DNA of 64,000 bases from Paracoccaceae bacterium (lineage in GTDB: Bacteria; Pseudomonadota; Alphaproteobacteria; Rhodobacterales; Rhodobacteraceae). The notes below the pieces were generated by a model that made no database searches, was not told the origin of the DNA, and worked only from the letters and a program-made list of their open reading frames with translations. Where the stretch lies: the NCBI GenBank assembly GCA_024742695.1, contig JANSXY010000001.1, forward strand, positions 124,001-188,000, read 5' to 3'. Made by a program: the position numbers and the translations under genes. Below, one piece after another: positions 62,568 to 64,000 of the stretch (within the stretch, counting starts at the first letter, position 1; every line of letters begins with the position of its first letter).

Positions 62568-63362
62568 ATGACCATCGATCCCAGCGCCAGCATCCATCCC
62601 GCGGCCGTCGTCGAACCGGGGGCTGTCATCGGTCCCGGATGCCGGATCGGCCCGTTTTGCAGTATCGGTCCGGACGTGGTGCTGGGCGCGCGCGTCGAGG
62701 TCAAGTCGCACGCGGTGATCACCGGCTGGACCGAGATCGGCGAGGAGACCGTGGTGTTTCCCTTCGCGGTCCTGGGCGAGATCCCGCAGGATCTGAAGTT
62801 CCGCGGCGAACGCAGCCGGCTTGTCGTCGGCGCCCGCAACCGGATCCGCGAACATGTCACGATGAACACCGGCACCGAGGGCGGCGGCGGGGTGACGCGG
62901 GTCGGGGACGCGGGCCTGTTCATGGCCGGCTGCCATGTCGCGCATGATTGCGAGGTCGGCGACGGGGTGATCGTGGCGAATGGCGCGGCGCTGGCCGGGC
63001 ATTGCGTGATCGAGGACGAGGTGATCCTGGGCGGGATGTGCGGCGTGCATCAGTTCGTGCGGATCGGCCGCGGCGCAATGATCGGCGCGCTCACGATGGT
63101 CACCGCCGACGTCATGCCCTTCGGCCTCGTGCAGGGGCCGCGCGGCACGCTCGACGGGCTGAACCTTGTCGGGCTGAAGCGGCGCGGCACGGCCAAGGCC
63201 GATATCGCCGAGTTGCGCGAGCTGTTCACCGACCTCGCCGGCGGCAGCCTGCGCGATACCGCCCGCCGCAAGGCCGAGGAAGGCGGTCACGGCGCGCTGG
63301 CCGCCGAAGTGCTCGATTTCATTCTCGGGCCGTCGGACCGCTCGTTCCTCGCCCCGCGATGA
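62568..63362 (+). CDS. lpxA: UDP-N-acetylglucosamine acyltransferase
   Basis: A 264-residue left-handed beta-helix protein of hexapeptide repeats. Catalytic His126 lies in CHVAHDCEVGDG. The C-terminal helical part (LNLVGLKRRGTAKADIAELRE) is typical. It adds the first 3-hydroxyacyl chain to UDP-GlcNAc, starting lipid A synthesis. ATGA overlap with lpxI. Confidence 0.97.
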   Translation: MTIDPSASIHPAAVVEPGAVIGPGCRIGPFCSIGPDVVLGARVEVKSHAVITGWTEIGEETVVFPFAVLGEIPQDLKFRGERSRLVVGARNRIREHVTMNTGTEGGGGVTRVGDAGLFMAGCHVAHDCEVGDGVIVANGAALAGHCVIEDEVILGGMCGVHQFVRIGRGAMIGALTMVTADVMPFGLVQGPRGTLDGLNLVGLKRRGTAKADIAELRELFTDLAGGSLRDTARRKAEEGGHGALAAEVLDFILGPSDRSFLAPR

Positions 63363-64000
63363 GCCGGGTCGCGATCATCGCCGGCACCGGCGCGCTGCCC
63401 GCGCTGCTGGCCGATGCGCTGCCGGGCGCGGCGGTGCTGGTCGCGGCGCTGGAGGGTGTGGCCGCCGACCTGCCGGGGCGCGAGATCCTGCGGTTCCGCA
63501 TCGAGCGGCTGGTGCCGTTTCTCGACCATCTCGAGGCCGAGGGCGTGACGCGCGTCGCCTTTGCCGGGGGCGTTACCCGGCCGCGGCTGGAGCCCGAGGC
63601 CTTCGATCCGCGCACCGCGCAACTGGTGCCGCGCCTGTTGGCCGCGATCGGGCAGGGGGACGACGCGGCGCTCCGCGCGGTGATCGGGCTGTTCGAGGAA
63701 TTCGGCTTCGAGGTCGTCGGCGCGGCGGAGCTGCGCCCCGACCTCGTGCCGGGGCCGGGCGTGATCGTCGGCACACCGACGCCGGCGGACACGGCCGATG
63801 CCGCGCGCGCCGCCGGTATCGTGCGGGAACTCGGGCGGCTCGACATCGGCCAGGGCGCCGTGGTGGCGCAAGGCCTGTGCCTGACGCTGGAGGCCCTGCC
63901 GGGCACCGACGCGATGCTGGACTTCGTGGCGACCCATGCCGCCGGGCTGCGGCCCGATCCGGCCGGGCCGCGCGGGGTGCTCTACAAGGCGCCGAAACCG
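63359..64000 (+). CDS. lpxI: UDP-2,3-diacylglucosamine pyrophosphatase LpxI, partial
   Basis: The first 214 codons of an LpxI (DUF1009) gene; the frame is open at the right edge of the window. It starts MSRVAIIAGTGALPALLADA, the family opening, and has AFAGGVTRPRLEPEAFD and VVAQGLCLTLEALPGTDAML. It cleaves UDP-2,3-diacylglucosamine to lipid X and UMP, the alphaproteobacterial alternative to LpxH. An lpxB gene would be expected next. Confidence 0.94.
   Translation, partial: MSRVAIIAGTGALPALLADALPGAAVLVAALEGVAADLPGREILRFRIERLVPFLDHLEAEGVTRVAFAGGVTRPRLEPEAFDPRTAQLVPRLLAAIGQGDDAALRAVIGLFEEFGFEVVGAAELRPDLVPGPGVIVGTPTPADTADAARAAGIVRELGRLDIGQGAVVAQGLCLTLEALPGTDAMLDFVATHAAGLRPDPAGPRGVLYKAPKP

Overview
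The window looks like chromosomal DNA of an alphaproteobacterium of the Rhodobacteraceae (Rhodobacterales). The evidence is the very GC-rich third codon positions, the gene order miaA / pyrH-frr-uppS-cdsA-dxr-rseP-bamA-skp-fabZ-lpxA-lpxI, a shikimate kinase-aroB pair beside a XerD-type recombinase, an IalB-family protein, and the many ATGA and TGATG stop/start overlaps. I saw no insertion sequence, prophage, CRISPR array or rRNA. There is one tRNA gene (Arg, CCG).

Layout. (1) 1-3.6 kb: end of a cysteine desulfurase, tRNA-Arg, and a run of small exported or membrane proteins, including two tandem lipoproteins. (2) 3.6-24.0 kb: a large polyol/sugar catabolic island. It has a minus-strand operon (IolC-like kinase, IolB-like isomerase, class II aldolase, IlvD/Edd dehydratase, SDR dehydrogenase), two Gfo/Idh dehydrogenases facing away from it, an iolG-isomerase-dioxygenase operon, an RpiR-type regulator, an ABC sugar importer, and a recognisable myo-inositol set (iolC-DUF2090 fusion, iolD, iolE, a small membrane protein, iolB). 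Two GGAA-N6-TTCC palindromes sit before the regulator/iolG pair and before the importer, so one regulator probably controls both. (3) 24.1-29.2 kb: a homoprotocatechuate meta-cleavage operon (hpaF-R-E-D-G-H), with a TTAAC-GT-GTTAA operator before hpaE. (4) 29.2-35.4 kb: a divergent MepK-like endopeptidase / L,D-transpeptidase pair, lpxD with a dedicated ACP and ketosynthase, an IalB-family protein, and an intergenic stretch with two minus-strand terminators that may hold small RNAs. (5) 35.4-44.8 kb: housekeeping genes (HerA/DUF853 ATPase, rlmJ, CorC/HlyC protein, xerD, an unknown exported protein, a 45-residue membrane protein, aroK, aroB, ssb, a lytic transglycosylase). (6) 44.8-52.1 kb: a dipeptide/oligopeptide ABC importer with a fused double ATPase, and an AraC-type regulator. 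(7) 52.3-64.0 kb: miaA and the conserved envelope-biogenesis cluster.

How it fits together. The island at 15-24 kb can import an inositol-like polyol and carry it through IolG, IolE, IolD, IolB and IolC-DUF2090 to dihydroxyacetone phosphate and malonate semialdehyde; the next enzyme, IolA, is not in the window. The striking part is that 3.6-8.9 kb carries a second, diverged copy of the late steps (kinase, isomerase, aldolase), combined with an aldonate-type dehydratase and a sugar-dehydrogenase-like SDR. I find no exact described pathway with this gene content. A parallel or branch pathway for another inositol isomer, an O-methyl inositol or a related deoxy-sugar acid is an inference, not something the sequence proves.
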